Below are positions 36,684 to 45,885 of a DNA stretch of 64,000 nt, piece after piece. How positions within the stretch are numbered: position 1 is the first letter of the stretch; every line of letters begins with the position of its first letter. A program made the position numbers and the translations under genes. The stretch is from Cytobacillus sp. IB215665 (GTDB lineage: Bacteria > Bacillota > Bacilli > Bacillales > SM2101). Under the pieces are notes generated by a model, which was given only the letters and a program-made list of their open reading frames with translations, had not been told where the DNA came from and did not search any database. The DNA is taken from assembly GCF_033963835.1 (NCBI RefSeq), contig NZ_JAXBME010000013.1:62001-126000 (forward strand), given 5' to 3'.

Positions 36684-36806
36684 TTATTTTTGATTAAAAT
36701 AATCTACTATAGCATGATAAATTTCGAAGCCCTGATAAGAAAATAGAGTGATTGCAGTAGCAGAGAAAAATCCCATCATAATTAATTTAATCCATGTCAT
36801 CTTCAT
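36684..36806 (-). CDS. 40-residue membrane peptide, unknown
   Basis: A short ORF too small for most gene finders. It starts ATG with AAGGGGGAGC just before, encodes MKMTWIKLIMMGFFSATAIT as its first 20 residues, and ends with an amphipathic DYFNQK tail. One membrane helix. It heads a group of three small membrane-protein genes on this strand. No family recognised. Confidence 0.6.
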   Translation of the reverse strand: MKMTWIKLIMMGFFSATAITLFSYQGFEIYHAIVDYFNQK

Positions 36807-36833
36807 GCTCCCCCTTATTATCGAAATATTATT

Positions 36834-37142
36834 TTAAAGGAGGACTTTATCCACATAATTTGACTGAAAAAAGACGGCAAACAGTGAGGATTGGCGTTTT
36901 ATTAAGTTAATATAATGAGAATGTAGTATTAATATGTTTAATATGATGAAGCAAACTACTATTAACGGCCGTACCCACATATCCAATTGATTATTATTAT
37001 CTAATGGCATGAACGATTGTAAGTGGGAGGCCTCGATATTTGACGTCTCTTCAATTGCAATAATATGATTATAATCTTGTATATTTATACCAAAAAGAAG
37101 ACTATTAAGTAATAGAATTAAAATTAGCATATATTTTTTCAT
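36834..37142 (-). CDS. Small exported/membrane protein, unknown
   Basis: A 102-residue protein with an N-terminal signal-like helix (KKYMLILILLLNSLLFG) and a second helix near 58-78 (WVRPLIVVCFIILNILILHS). ATG at 37142 follows GAGAAGTGAAAGA. No recognised domain. It lies between two other small membrane-protein genes of the same strand. Confidence 0.6.
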   Translation of the reverse strand: MKKYMLILILLLNSLLFGINIQDYNHIIAIEETSNIEASHLQSFMPLDNNNQLDMWVRPLIVVCFIILNILILHSHYINLIKRQSSLFAVFFQSNYVDKVLL

Positions 37143-37327
37143 TTCTTTCACTTCTCTTCGCAAGTGTGTAATGTAATAACTATAAACTATTAACAATGTT
37201 TTTTAAAGACTGTTTTTCCATTGACGGAAAATGAGACTAGTCTTTTACACAAGCTAAGGAAAATAAAGATTGGAAAAATGTAAGATGGAGAAAGAAAATT
37301 CAATTTAGAAATAATAAAAAAAGAACA

Positions 37328-37603
37328 CTATCGAAGAGAGCCTTTAACGAAAAAGTGAACAAAATGAGCAACAAGCAAAATCAAGCTATTAAAAAGTAAT
37401 AAGTATAATAAAGCTGCAACGACATAACCAAGTCCTTCACTATGTAGAAACATAGCCAGTTGCAAACCAATAAAGAAGTATAGAAAAGGAACAACTAGCA
37501 TTATCAAACATAATTTTAAGTTGGAATTATTATTTTTAATATTTTTTACAAAGAAATACCAACTTCCAATAATAATCATTATAGCTGTGGCGTATATAAT
37601 CAA
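37328..37603 (-). CDS. Small three-helix membrane protein, unknown
   Basis: A 91-residue hydrophobic protein with three predicted helices (about 2-19, 30-52 and 56-83). Start is TTG after TTGGAGTGAAATAGG. No domain recognised. Composition is typical of small integral proteins. Confidence 0.55.
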   Translation of the reverse strand: MIIYATAIMIIIGSWYFFVKNIKNNNSNLKLCLIMLVVPFLYFFIGLQLAMFLHSEGLGYVVAALLYLLLFNSLILLVAHFVHFFVKGSLR

Positions 37604-37853
37604 CCTATTTCACTCCAATAATAGTGCAACTGCACTAATTTTTTTATTTTCATTTATTAGACGAAATTTTTGTTAAAATGTTACTTTAACTATATATTTA
37701 TTTTCTAATTTTTAGTAGATCAATGGATAGGTAACAAAATATGTAGAAAACTAGATGCTAAATATTCATAATTAATTTTTATGTAATCATTTATTTATTA
37801 TTCTAGTTTCAGCATAGTAGAAGGAAGATTTAATACATACAAGGGAGTAAATT

Positions 37854-38399
37854 ATGATTATTAGTAAACAAGAATTTTGTGAAAAGGGTTTACACTATAC
37901 GATTAGATCAGCAGACGTTCAAGATGCACAAGAGTTGTCCGAATTAAGACTACAGATTGATGGAGAAACAGAGAACTTGGATAGGGAAAAAGGTGAGGCA
38001 TTTATTGATTCATCAGGATTTGAAGAGATCATAAAGACTGATAGTGAAAAAGAAAGAAATTTATTTTTAGTTGCTGAAACTCGTAATCAGATTGTAGGAT
38101 TTGCAAGATGTGAAGGTGTTGATTTAAGAAGGTTCGCTCATAAAGTAGAGTTCGGTGTAGGTGTATTAAAAGGTTTCTGGGGACATAGTATAGGAAAAAA
38201 TCTATTAAATGTATCAATTAAGTGGGCTGATGCAAATAGCATTAAAAAAATGACATTGAATGTCTTAGAATATAACGAGAAAGCAGTTAAGCTATATAAA
38301 AAACTCGGTTTTGTAGTTGAGGGAGTATTAATAAATGATAAAATGCTATCAGATGGTAAGTACTACAATACTATTGTTATGGGAAGGTTTAAAATTTGA
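37854..38399 (+). CDS. GNAT-family N-acetyltransferase
   Basis: A 181-residue acetyltransferase. The acetyl-CoA loop region reads EFGVGVLKGFWGHSIGKNLL, followed by the conserved NVLEYNEKAVKLYKKLGF motif near the C terminus. It resembles RimJ/RimL- and SpeG-like small-molecule or protein N-acetyltransferases. ATG follows AAGGGAG. Substrate unknown. A RidA gene follows 59 bases later with no terminator between, so co-transcription is possible. Confidence 0.88.
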   Translation: MIISKQEFCEKGLHYTIRSADVQDAQELSELRLQIDGETENLDREKGEAFIDSSGFEEIIKTDSEKERNLFLVAETRNQIVGFARCEGVDLRRFAHKVEFGVGVLKGFWGHSIGKNLLNVSIKWADANSIKKMTLNVLEYNEKAVKLYKKLGFVVEGVLINDKMLSDGKYYNTIVMGRFKI

Positions 38400-38458
38400 T
38401 TTAGCACAATAGTGAGATACCATATGATACTATTGTAAAATTTGGAGGTAGAGCGTGA

Positions 38459-38851
38459 ATGAGTGAGAGAAAAAAGGTCTTGACTGGGTCACCCTGGGAA
38501 TCAACTGTGGGTTATTCAAGAGGCATTCGTGTAGGCGATCGAATAGAAATAGCAGGAACGACTTCTATGAAAAATGGTCTAGTTGTTGGTGAGGATGACG
38601 CATATCAACAAACTGTCTGTATTTTGAAAATAATAGAAGAGACACTCCAAAACCTTGGTTCAACAATAAACGATGTTGTTAGAACTAGAATGTTTGTAAC
38701 TGATATATCAAAATGGGAAGAAATAGGAAAAGCTCATGGCGAGATTTTCAAAGATATACAACCTGTTGCTACGATGGTAGAGGTCAACGCACTTATAGAT
38801 CCAAGATTATTAGTTGAGATAGAAGCTGAAGCGATCGTACGTAATGAATAA
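38459..38851 (+). CDS. RidA (YjgF/YER057c/UK114) family protein
   Basis: A 130-residue Rid-family enamine/imine deaminase or relative. Conserved text includes GDRIEIAGTTS, VVRTRMFVTDISKWEEIGKA and the late VEVNALIDPRLLVEIEAEAI; the catalytic Arg of RTRMF is present. These proteins hydrolyse reactive 2-aminoacrylate-type intermediates. The subgroup cannot be fixed. ATG follows TTTGGAGGTAG. Confidence 0.9.
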   Translation: MSERKKVLTGSPWESTVGYSRGIRVGDRIEIAGTTSMKNGLVVGEDDAYQQTVCILKIIEETLQNLGSTINDVVRTRMFVTDISKWEEIGKAHGEIFKDIQPVATMVEVNALIDPRLLVEIEAEAIVRNE

Positions 38852-39638
38852 TGTAGCGGATTGATTAACAAAACGTTGGTATTTACTCAACTGCTGCATT
38901 TAACGATATGAGTCTTCATTGGTGGTATTTTTCAATCAGGTGGAATAGAGCCTCCACCTGATTTCCCCATATTGAATTTTACTTGATGGAGTCAGTTATG
39001 TTATTAATTTAATACGTATACTTCTAGATTCATAGTATCTATTTTTGTTACCCCTGAATAATATTCTAAAAAGGTCCCACTTTATCCTATTATTAAAATG
39101 ATGTTGTATAGTAGAACCTTCCTCATCCTCTCAAAGTGCTCTTGACCATTCATTATTACAATGACTTATCACTGTTTTAAGTTATTACGATATATGTTAA
39201 ATACTTAGCAACAACAGTTTAAATCTTTTTAAAAAGGTACGATCAAAAATCTTTCTATCTTTCTCCCAAAAAAATCCCCCTCCTAGTAGAAAACCTAATT
39301 AGTATAATTTTTTTGGATACATTATAAAAGATTTTAGGATGGATTGTATGAATATTTTTTTATAAAAATGATGCAAGATATTTTATGATGATCCATTCAA
39401 TTGTTTGTTTTGCCTAGTGGCTACCGTTAAAACAAGTCTATCGACTTGGATTCTATCTATAGTAACAGATACTCCCTATCTGTTACACGCCTTTTTACCA
39501 AAACTAAAACAGTTGTCTATACGTTTTTTCTGTCCACGCATAAAATGGTTAAAGTGATAGCATGTCAAAAATAAATTGATAATCTGAATAATCCTACTTT
39601 CTCGCTTAAAGCAGAAAAAAATGAAAGGAGATGAAAAT
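38852..39638. other. Long intergenic region
   Basis: About 790 bases. AATCAGGTGGA / TCCACCTGATT (38934-38963) is a perfect 11-bp stem, a likely terminator for the RidA gene although T-poor. The rest is AT-rich, with the promoter of the beta-helix gene presumably near its end; I see no other feature. Confidence 0.5.
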
Positions 39639-41150
39639 ATGAACACACTTATCGTTCCAACAGATTTTAGTACTATTCAAGAAGCGGTTAACGCAGCAAA
39701 TCAAGGCGATGTCATCGAGGTACTTGCAGCTGGTGGCCCCTACGTTGGCGCGACAATCTCAACGAATAATCTTTCCCTCAAAGGTAAAGGTAATCCAGTA
39801 ATAGAAGGTTCCGTTAATGGGTTTCTTCTTAACACCGTTTCGGATGTCTTAATTGAGGGTTTTACTGTCCAAAATAGTGTTCATGGTATAAATTTAATGT
39901 CAAGCAACACTAATACTATTATAAAAAATACTATTCAATATAATAGTGTTAGTGGTGTAAGTTTATTGGCTAGTGACTTCAATACTATTGGAAAAAATAT
40001 TATTGAAAATAATAATGTAGATGGAATAAATTTAGCGTTTAGTAACAACAACATTATTGAAAAGAATACCGTTCAAAATAATAGTGTTCAAGGTATATGG
40101 TTATCTTCTAGTAACAATAACATCCTTGAAAAAAATATTGCTCAAAAAAATAGTATTCACGGTATAACTTTAGCATCCAGTAATAATAACACGCTTGAAA
40201 AAAATACCTCACAAAGTAATAGTGTTAGTGGTGTAACTATAGCTTCTAGTACCAACAACGTGCTTGAAAAAAATATTATTGAAAATAATAGTCTTAATGG
40301 CATAACTTTAATGACTAGTAACAACAATACGCTTGAGAAAAATACCGTTCAGAATAATTTTCTTAATGGCATAAATGTATTGGTAGGTAACAACAATACA
40401 CTTGAAAAGAATACCGTTCAAAATAATGGTTCTGACGGGGTTGGGTTAGAACGTTCTGACTACAATATGCTTGAAAAGAATACCGTTCAAAACAATGTTT
40501 TTGACGGTATAGAATTAGAAGGTTCTGACTACAATACGCTTGAAAAAAACACCGTTCAAAATAATATTTTTGACGGAATACAATTAGCAGGCTCTAGTAA
40601 CAATGTGCTTGAGAAAAATACGGTTCAAAATAATGTTTTTGATGGTATAGAATTAGAAGGTTCTGACTACAATGCACTTGAAAAAAATACGGTTCAAAAT
40701 AATGGCTTTGATGGGATAGAACTAGTAGGTTCTGACAACAATATGCTTGAAAAAAATACCGCTCAAAATAATGGCTTTGACGGGATTGAAATAGAAGTTT
40801 CTCATGACAATACGCTAATAAATAATACAATTCAAAATAATGAGTTTGATGGGATAGAGTTAGAAGTTTCTCACGACAATGCGCTTGAAAAAAATACCGT
40901 TCAAAATAATGGCTCTGATGGTATAGAATTAGAAGTTTCGGACAATAACACACTTGAATCAAATACGATTTTAAAAAATAAGGTTAACGGAATTGAAGTA
41001 GCGTCATCTAGTGAACAAAATATCGTGATCAAGAATACTACCCTCGATAATGAAAATATAGACCTTGTCGTTGATCCAAATACGAACACTATCGCGAACA
41101 ATGTTTGTAATACGAGTGATCCCGCTGGACAATGTATGGGTGACTGTTAA
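39639..41150 (+). CDS. Right-handed parallel beta-helix repeat protein
   Basis: A 503-residue NosD/pectate-lyase-like beta-helix protein. The head (IVPTDFSTIQEAVNAANQGD) is the usual cap. Then come 16 tandem 23-residue coils (about 89-456) of the form SNNNTLEKNTVQNNxFDGIEL, preceded by one shorter coil. The tail is Cys-containing (NVCNTSDPAGQCMGDC). No signal peptide or membrane segment is present. Asn ladders are clear. ATG at 39639 follows GAAAGGAGATG. Such proteins can be polysaccharide-acting or structural; lack of catalytic motifs and of export signal leaves function open. A spore-surface role is a guess. Confidence 0.85.
   Translation: MNTLIVPTDFSTIQEAVNAANQGDVIEVLAAGGPYVGATISTNNLSLKGKGNPVIEGSVNGFLLNTVSDVLIEGFTVQNSVHGINLMSSNTNTIIKNTIQYNSVSGVSLLASDFNTIGKNIIENNNVDGINLAFSNNNIIEKNTVQNNSVQGIWLSSSNNNILEKNIAQKNSIHGITLASSNNNTLEKNTSQSNSVSGVTIASSTNNVLEKNIIENNSLNGITLMTSNNNTLEKNTVQNNFLNGINVLVGNNNTLEKNTVQNNGSDGVGLERSDYNMLEKNTVQNNVFDGIELEGSDYNTLEKNTVQNNIFDGIQLAGSSNNVLEKNTVQNNVFDGIELEGSDYNALEKNTVQNNGFDGIELVGSDNNMLEKNTAQNNGFDGIEIEVSHDNTLINNTIQNNEFDGIELEVSHDNALEKNTVQNNGSDGIELEVSDNNTLESNTILKNKVNGIEVASSSEQNIVIKNTTLDNENIDLVVDPNTNTIANNVCNTSDPAGQCMGDC
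39903..41006 (+). repeat. Sixteen tandem 69-bp coding repeats
   Basis: In-frame units of 69 bases encode the 23-residue coils. The central and later units (about 40420-40930) are nearly identical at DNA level, for example repeats of GAAAAAAATACCGTTCAAAA, showing recent duplication or gene conversion. First units are more diverged. Confidence 0.85.
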
Positions 41151-41373
41151 CTAGTTGTCAATTAATGATAAAGCTACTCATGACAAAAATGTTTAGTGTT
41201 AAAAATAATCTTGTATTTCTAGCACAATTCTTAATGGTCGTAATAATGATGAAACAGACCAATTGGAATTAATAAACAAAGAGATGAAAAACTATTGTCA
41301 TTAAATTTAACTAATTAGGTTGTTATCAACATACTATATTGATCTTTAACAACAAAATGACGAATACAAAAAG

Positions 41374-41411
41374 AAGGATAAATTCAAATGATTAGAAATT
41401 ATCCTTTTTTA
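41374..41411 (+). terminator. Hairpin terminator
   Basis: AAGGATAA ... TTATCCTT followed by TTTTATTTTTT, about 225 bases after the beta-helix stop. Confidence 0.65.
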
Positions 41412-41686
41412 TTTTTTAATAATCCTTAAGCAACGTCTATTGAAACTTTGCAAATTTGCTAAACTATTAAATAAATGTGAAGCCTTTACGTAAGAGATCA
41501 AATTGTATGACTTTTACCGTTATACTTAAAACGATTTTTTTAATTCGTTATTATAAACACACTGAGAATGCAAATAATGTTACAACTTAAGCCTTCAACA
41601 TTATTCTGATGAAGTAAATAAACATCTGTTTAACATAAAAATATTATGTTAATAAAGATACAACAAACGTGGTATTTATACATTAA

Positions 41687-41848
41687 ATGCACCTACACAA
41701 TCTAGTTGGTAATGGCTTTAGAAAGGAACCTATTCACCTTTTTTTCAGAAGTTTTGATTCACGGGGTAGTTACGAATTAATTAAAGGAGCTATTCATACA
41801 AAAGTTTCATTTATTAAAGAGGTTTTTCATTCTCCAGGTAGAAAATAA
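41687..41848 (+). CDS. Short ORF of uncertain status (53 codons)
   Basis: Encodes MHLHNLVGNGFRKEPIHLFF, then RSFDSRGSYELIKGAIHTKV and SFIKEVFHSPGRK. The amino-acid texture is protein-like but there is no ribosome binding site and no recognised family. It may be a leftover of a larger gene. The remaining part of the 41151-41882 gap holds only a terminator. Confidence 0.25.
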   Translation: MHLHNLVGNGFRKEPIHLFFRSFDSRGSYELIKGAIHTKVSFIKEVFHSPGRK

Positions 41849-41882
41849 TATTCGTAAGAGTATTAAGAAGGAGGATGGTAGA

Positions 41883-42290
41883 ATGAAGATAATACCATAT
41901 TTATATTTTGCAGGGAATTGTGAACAAGCTTTAAATTATTATAAAGATGTATTTGAAGGTGAAATTATATCTTTGCAACGATTTCATGAAGCACCTGATA
42001 TGCCAGTTAACGAAGAAAACAAAAATAAGGTGTTGCATGCACGTTTCCAGATGGGAGAGCAAACAGTTTATTTTTCAGATGGTCTAGATACCCAATCTAT
42101 CGAGAAAGGTAACCAAGTGACATTAACGATCGAGTTTTCAAAAGTTGATCAAATTGAAACTGTATATAGTAAATTAGCAGAACGAGGAGAAATAATTATG
42201 CCTCTGCAAGACACTTTTTGGGGAGCAAAGTATGGTAAAGTGGTAGATACGTTTGGTGTTTGTTGGGATTTAAATTGTCAATTATCATAA
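41883..42290 (+). CDS. VOC-superfamily protein (PhnB-like)
   Basis: A 135-residue PhnB/3-demethylubiquinone methyltransferase-like VOC protein: IIPYLYFAGNCEQALNYYKD at the N terminus and a terminal KVVDTFGVCWDLN. Members are mostly of unknown reaction. ATG follows AAGGAGGATGG. A second VOC-fold gene starts 94 bases later. Confidence 0.85.
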   Translation: MKIIPYLYFAGNCEQALNYYKDVFEGEIISLQRFHEAPDMPVNEENKNKVLHARFQMGEQTVYFSDGLDTQSIEKGNQVTLTIEFSKVDQIETVYSKLAERGEIIMPLQDTFWGAKYGKVVDTFGVCWDLNCQLS

Positions 42291-42384
42291 ATCACAAGAT
42301 AATAGACGTAAGGACTACTGTTGTATGTTAAAGCAGTAAGCTCTAGTCTATCACAACGGTTAAAAAGAAGGAGAATTACAAAGA

Positions 42385-42777
42385 ATGCACGTGCAAGGCT
42401 TTAATCATGTAACAATAAACATTAGTAATCTCACTGACTCTCTTAAGTTTTATGTTGAAGTTTTAAGAATGGAACTAGTTCACAAAGGGAAGAAAGATGC
42501 CTACTTAGAATGGGGAAGTGCTTGGATATGCTTACAGGAACGAGAGCAATACCCTAACAAACTAGTTGAACAACTGAGTGTAGATCATGTTGCATTTTCT
42601 ATTTCAGAGGATCATTTTGATGCTGCCGTTAACATATTGAATGATAACGAAGTAATAATAGTGAGAGGCCCAATAAAAAGAGGAACTGGGTGGGCGATTA
42701 ACTTTCTTGACCCTGATGGAACACAGCTAGAACTACATACTTCGACATTAGCTGATAGAATGAAAGTGTGGAAATAA
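42385..42777 (+). CDS. FosA/FosB-like glyoxalase-fold protein
   Basis: A 130-residue VOC metalloprotein resembling fosfomycin-modifying FosB/FosA. Candidate metal ligands are His8 (FNHVTI), the His of VDHVAF and Glu of LELHTS, all in family positions. NFLDPDGTQLELH is conserved. Length is close to FosB. In B. subtilis-type cells FosB adds bacillithiol to fosfomycin; whether this one does is not certain and a general glyoxalase/dioxygenase-fold role is possible. ATG follows AAGAAGGAG. Confidence 0.75.
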   Translation: MHVQGFNHVTINISNLTDSLKFYVEVLRMELVHKGKKDAYLEWGSAWICLQEREQYPNKLVEQLSVDHVAFSISEDHFDAAVNILNDNEVIIVRGPIKRGTGWAINFLDPDGTQLELHTSTLADRMKVWK

Positions 42778-42873
42778 CATTTAAAGACTGAAAGTTTCAT
42801 TTAAGTTACATTTCTGCAACAATACACTTAAAATGTCCTTTTTTGTAGTATAGTAGAATGTAAAGAAAACTGT

Positions 42874-42916
42874 CCTTCATTCCTAGATAATAGATTAAAA
42901 AATGAAGGCTTTTTTA
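42874..42916 (+). terminator. Terminator of the VOC/FosB-like genes
   Basis: CCTTCATT ... AATGAAGG followed by CTTTTTTATTTT, just upstream of the GH18 gene. Confidence 0.75.
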
Positions 42917-42956
42917 TTTTACGGGCAGAATACTTCTAAGAGAAAGGTGTGCGGAA

Positions 42957-44603
42957 ATGAAGAAAATAGGCTTAATGCTGCTTGTATCTGTTTTTTTACT
43001 TACTGGTGTTGTACAAGCTGAAGGGCGATTTAATATGTCATATTTGTATGGTGGTTCAAACGATAGTTATCTAGAATCAATAGAGAATACAAATGAGCTG
43101 TTAGATGTCGTCAGCCCTAACTACTTTAACTTAACAGAAGATGGTGATCTAGCACTAGAAAACATTGATCCAAACTTTGTTAACGAGATTCATGATCAGA
43201 ATTTAAAAATTGTTCCTTTTTTAAGTAATCATTGGGATTTTACTCAAGGTGAAAATGCTTTAAAGAATCGGGAAAAATTATCTACTGACATTGCTAAAGC
43301 AATTGAAACTTATAATCTGGATGGAATTAATATTGATATTGAAGGTCTAAATGAGACTGTTAGAGATATGATGACAGATTTTGTAAGACTCTTACGTTCA
43401 AAGCTTCCATCAGATAAGGAAATTGCAGTAGCTGTAGCATCTAACCCAAATGGATCAACTGTTGGTTGGGCAGGACAATATGATTATGAAAAACTAGCAA
43501 ACTATGCAGATTATTTAATGATCATGACCTACGATCAATCATATCGGGGAAGTAATCCGGGTCCTGTTGCAAGCATTTCGTTTGTGGAAAAGTCAATCGA
43601 ATCTGCATTTAATTTCAACGTTCCAGCAAATAAAATCGTGTTAGGTCTACCATTTTACGGACGTATTTGGAAATTAGAAGATTTGGATGATGAAGAAAAG
43701 GCTAAAAGTGATAAAATCATCGGAGATGGGGTATCACTCACTAAAGCGAACAAATTATTTGAAACATATGATGTAACGCTAAGTTATTCAGATGAATATG
43801 AAACTCCTAAAGCTACCTTTGAAATAAAAGAAGGAGACCCTGAATTTCAATTAGCCTCTTGGAAAGACCCTCTTGAGCGAGGCAAATATGAATTATGGTT
43901 CGAAAACGAACAATCATATAATGAGAAACTAAAGCTTGTAGATAAGTATAACTTGAAGGGGACAGGGAGCTGGAGTCTTGGACAGGAAGATCCGTCATTT
44001 TGGACTTATTATGCCGATTGGCATCAAGGCAATGAGACAAACGACAATCCGCAAAAAGAAACCGTCTATTTTTCAGATGTACAAGCCGACTTTTGGGCGC
44101 TAGCTGATATCATCTTTGTGAAAGAAAAAGGTTGGATGAATGGGAAATCATCATCAATATTCGCACCTAATGACCATCTAACTAGGGCACAAGCTGCTGC
44201 TATTTTAGTAAGAGCATTGTATTTACAGCCAACAAAAGAAGTTAGTCAAACATTCAATGATGTTTCTACTGAGCACTGGGCTTATACTGACATTGGAATT
44301 ATTGCCCAACATAATATATTTAAAGGCAGTAATGGCAATTTCAATCCAAATGACGACATAACTAGGGAGCAATTTGCTACAGTACTGTATCGAATACTTG
44401 GTAACGGGGATGTCTCAGAAGTACCACAAAATCCTTTTTCAGACGTTGATTCATCAAGGTGGTCGCATGATGCAATAGCGATTATGAAAGAAAGAGACAT
44501 TTTTCAAGGTCGTGAAGACGGCTCGTTCGATCCGTTAGGCAAAACGACTAGAGCACACACTGCTGCTTTGTTACATCGAATTGCAAATTTAATTGAAAAA
44601 TAA
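42957..44603 (+). CDS. GH18 glycoside hydrolase with three SLH modules
   Basis: A 548-residue secreted enzyme. Signal peptide about 1-21. The GH18 barrel (about 24-340) carries DGINIDIEGL, the DxxDxDxE catalytic motif with Asn at its second acidic position and the proton-donor Glu kept, as in spore-cortex and YaaH/SleL-type relatives. Other barrel landmarks are MIMTYDQSYRGS and GLPFYGRIW. Three SLH modules (about 362-405, 425-468, 490-530) anchor it to the wall. It likely hydrolyses N-acetylglucosamine-containing wall polymer. ATG follows GAAAGGTG. Terminator follows. Confidence 0.9.
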   Translation: MKKIGLMLLVSVFLLTGVVQAEGRFNMSYLYGGSNDSYLESIENTNELLDVVSPNYFNLTEDGDLALENIDPNFVNEIHDQNLKIVPFLSNHWDFTQGENALKNREKLSTDIAKAIETYNLDGINIDIEGLNETVRDMMTDFVRLLRSKLPSDKEIAVAVASNPNGSTVGWAGQYDYEKLANYADYLMIMTYDQSYRGSNPGPVASISFVEKSIESAFNFNVPANKIVLGLPFYGRIWKLEDLDDEEKAKSDKIIGDGVSLTKANKLFETYDVTLSYSDEYETPKATFEIKEGDPEFQLASWKDPLERGKYELWFENEQSYNEKLKLVDKYNLKGTGSWSLGQEDPSFWTYYADWHQGNETNDNPQKETVYFSDVQADFWALADIIFVKEKGWMNGKSSSIFAPNDHLTRAQAAAILVRALYLQPTKEVSQTFNDVSTEHWAYTDIGIIAQHNIFKGSNGNFNPNDDITREQFATVLYRILGNGDVSEVPQNPFSDVDSSRWSHDAIAIMKERDIFQGREDGSFDPLGKTTRAHTAALLHRIANLIEK

Positions 44604-44620
44604 CTCTTAAACAACAACTC

Positions 44621-44658
44621 AAAGCCGCGTTGCTTCTATATGCAACCGGCTTTTTCAT
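44621..44658 (+). terminator. Terminator of the GH18-SLH gene
   Basis: AAAGCCG ... GTTGC ... GCAA ... CGGCTTT stem followed by TTCATTTT. Confidence 0.75.
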
Positions 44659-44674
44659 TTTAATCTAATTAATT

Positions 44675-44800
44675 ATTGCTTTATCGTAAATTAGAATTAA
44701 ATACGATAATAACTAACGCTAGTGACATCCTAATCTGATAATAGTCAAATTAATCAACAACGCTTTCTCAAAATATATGTGAATGAAAACAACAAAGCAT
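44675..44800 (+). repeat. Possible degenerate copy F of the interspersed repeat
   Basis: TTATTGCTTTATCGTAAATT and ATAACTAACGCTAGTGACATC resemble the left and core parts; AACAACAAAGCATAATTAT weakly resembles the right end. The termini are not definable. Confidence 0.35.
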
Positions 44801-44986
44801 AATTATGTAACAGGATTGTTGGTCCTGTTTACTAACTCAATGTTTTTCAGCAATTTGGCTTTTTATATTTACTTATAGTGCAAAATAGCGTTTAATAAGA
44901 GTGCATTTTTATCTCTTAAATTCACATCTATTTATCTACTAACAGTTTTTAGAATTCTATGAACTTCACGCACTTTTTAAAAACTA

Positions 44987-45018
44987 AAAGTCCCTACCCA
45001 TTAAAAGCAGAGACTTTT
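44987..45018 (-). terminator. Terminator of the Lon-like protease gene
   Basis: AAAAGTC-CT ... AG-GACTTTT stem lying 55 bases past the stop on the minus strand. Confidence 0.6.
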
Positions 45019-45072
45019 TGATGTATTGGTTGACCGAACCGAACTAGTAGGAAATAATGATTTTTTAATTAA

Positions 45073-45876
45073 TTATTTACTCGTTAAATAATTATATGCC
45101 TCTTCAATCGTTTCAACTGGGATTAATTGGATGTTGTAATAATTTTCTTCAACTATATTCTTTCCTTTATTCTCCAATGATTTTGGAATTATACAAAAAT
45201 CATAACCAGATTTTTCTGCTGCCTCTATTTTAATTTCTAACCCATCAATACTACCTACTTCACCTTTGCTATTTACAGTTCCGGTCCCTGCGATTTTTCG
45301 CCCTTTGATTAAGTCTTTATCTCCAAGTTGATGAATCAATTCAAGAGTCATAATCATGCCGTCAGAACCACCAGTTTCACCATCTGTAATTATTATCATA
45401 TCTTCAGGGATTTCACGTTTTAAGAAAGAGCTTGCGAAGATCATTCCCTCTTTATATCCATTTAATTTGCTTTCTTTACTTTTGTCAATTGAAGATGAAA
45501 CAATGGACTTTGTAAGAGGTAATATTATGTTAATATCTGTATTAGTTTCCTTTGTAATTTGTTTAATTATTGTCAAATCTTTCTGCTTTACTCCTGGATA
45601 TGTAAAAATAGTTAGTTTACTAAAATGAGAGTCTTTCATTCTATATTCTTCGCTTATTTTACTTTCTAGGCTAGTTGCATGCCCTTCAGTATATATGTAA
45701 TAGTAAAAAGGTGAAGAAAACGACCAATATAGCACTAGATACCCTAACAAAATCCTCGTTATTATGTTAAATTTCTTGTATGTTCTCTCTTCAAAAATGC
45801 TTTTAATTCCACTTAAAAGCAAATAAGCTCCAAACAAATATAAAAATAAAGGTAATGCTTCAAAAAACTCTATCAA
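45073..45876 (-). CDS. Membrane-anchored Lon-like (S16) serine protease domain protein
   Basis: A 267-residue protein with two N-terminal membrane helices (about 3-22 and 38-60) and an external or cytosolic C-terminal domain of Lon-protease type (about 130-265). ETGGSDGMIMTLELIHQLG corresponds to the catalytic Ser segment, then KIAGTGTVNSKGEVGSIDG, and Lys of EIKIEAAEKSG completes the Ser-Lys pair. It resembles the catalytic part of YlbL but lacks a PDZ domain. AGGAG directly abuts an ATG at 45885, so I prefer the TTG 9 bases later. Target unknown. Confidence 0.75.
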   Translation of the reverse strand: MIEFFEALPLFLYLFGAYLLLSGIKSIFEERTYKKFNIITRILLGYLVLYWSFSSPFYYYIYTEGHATSLESKISEEYRMKDSHFSKLTIFTYPGVKQKDLTIIKQITKETNTDINIILPLTKSIVSSSIDKSKESKLNGYKEGMIFASSFLKREIPEDMIIITDGETGGSDGMIMTLELIHQLGDKDLIKGRKIAGTGTVNSKGEVGSIDGLEIKIEAAEKSGYDFCIIPKSLENKGKNIVEENYYNIQLIPVETIEEAYNYLTSK

Positions 45877-45885
45877 AATAACCAT

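Noticed and set aside
39903-41006. Regular repeats as a CRISPR array
   Set aside because: Units are contiguous, in frame and encode beta-helix coils; there are no unique spacers.
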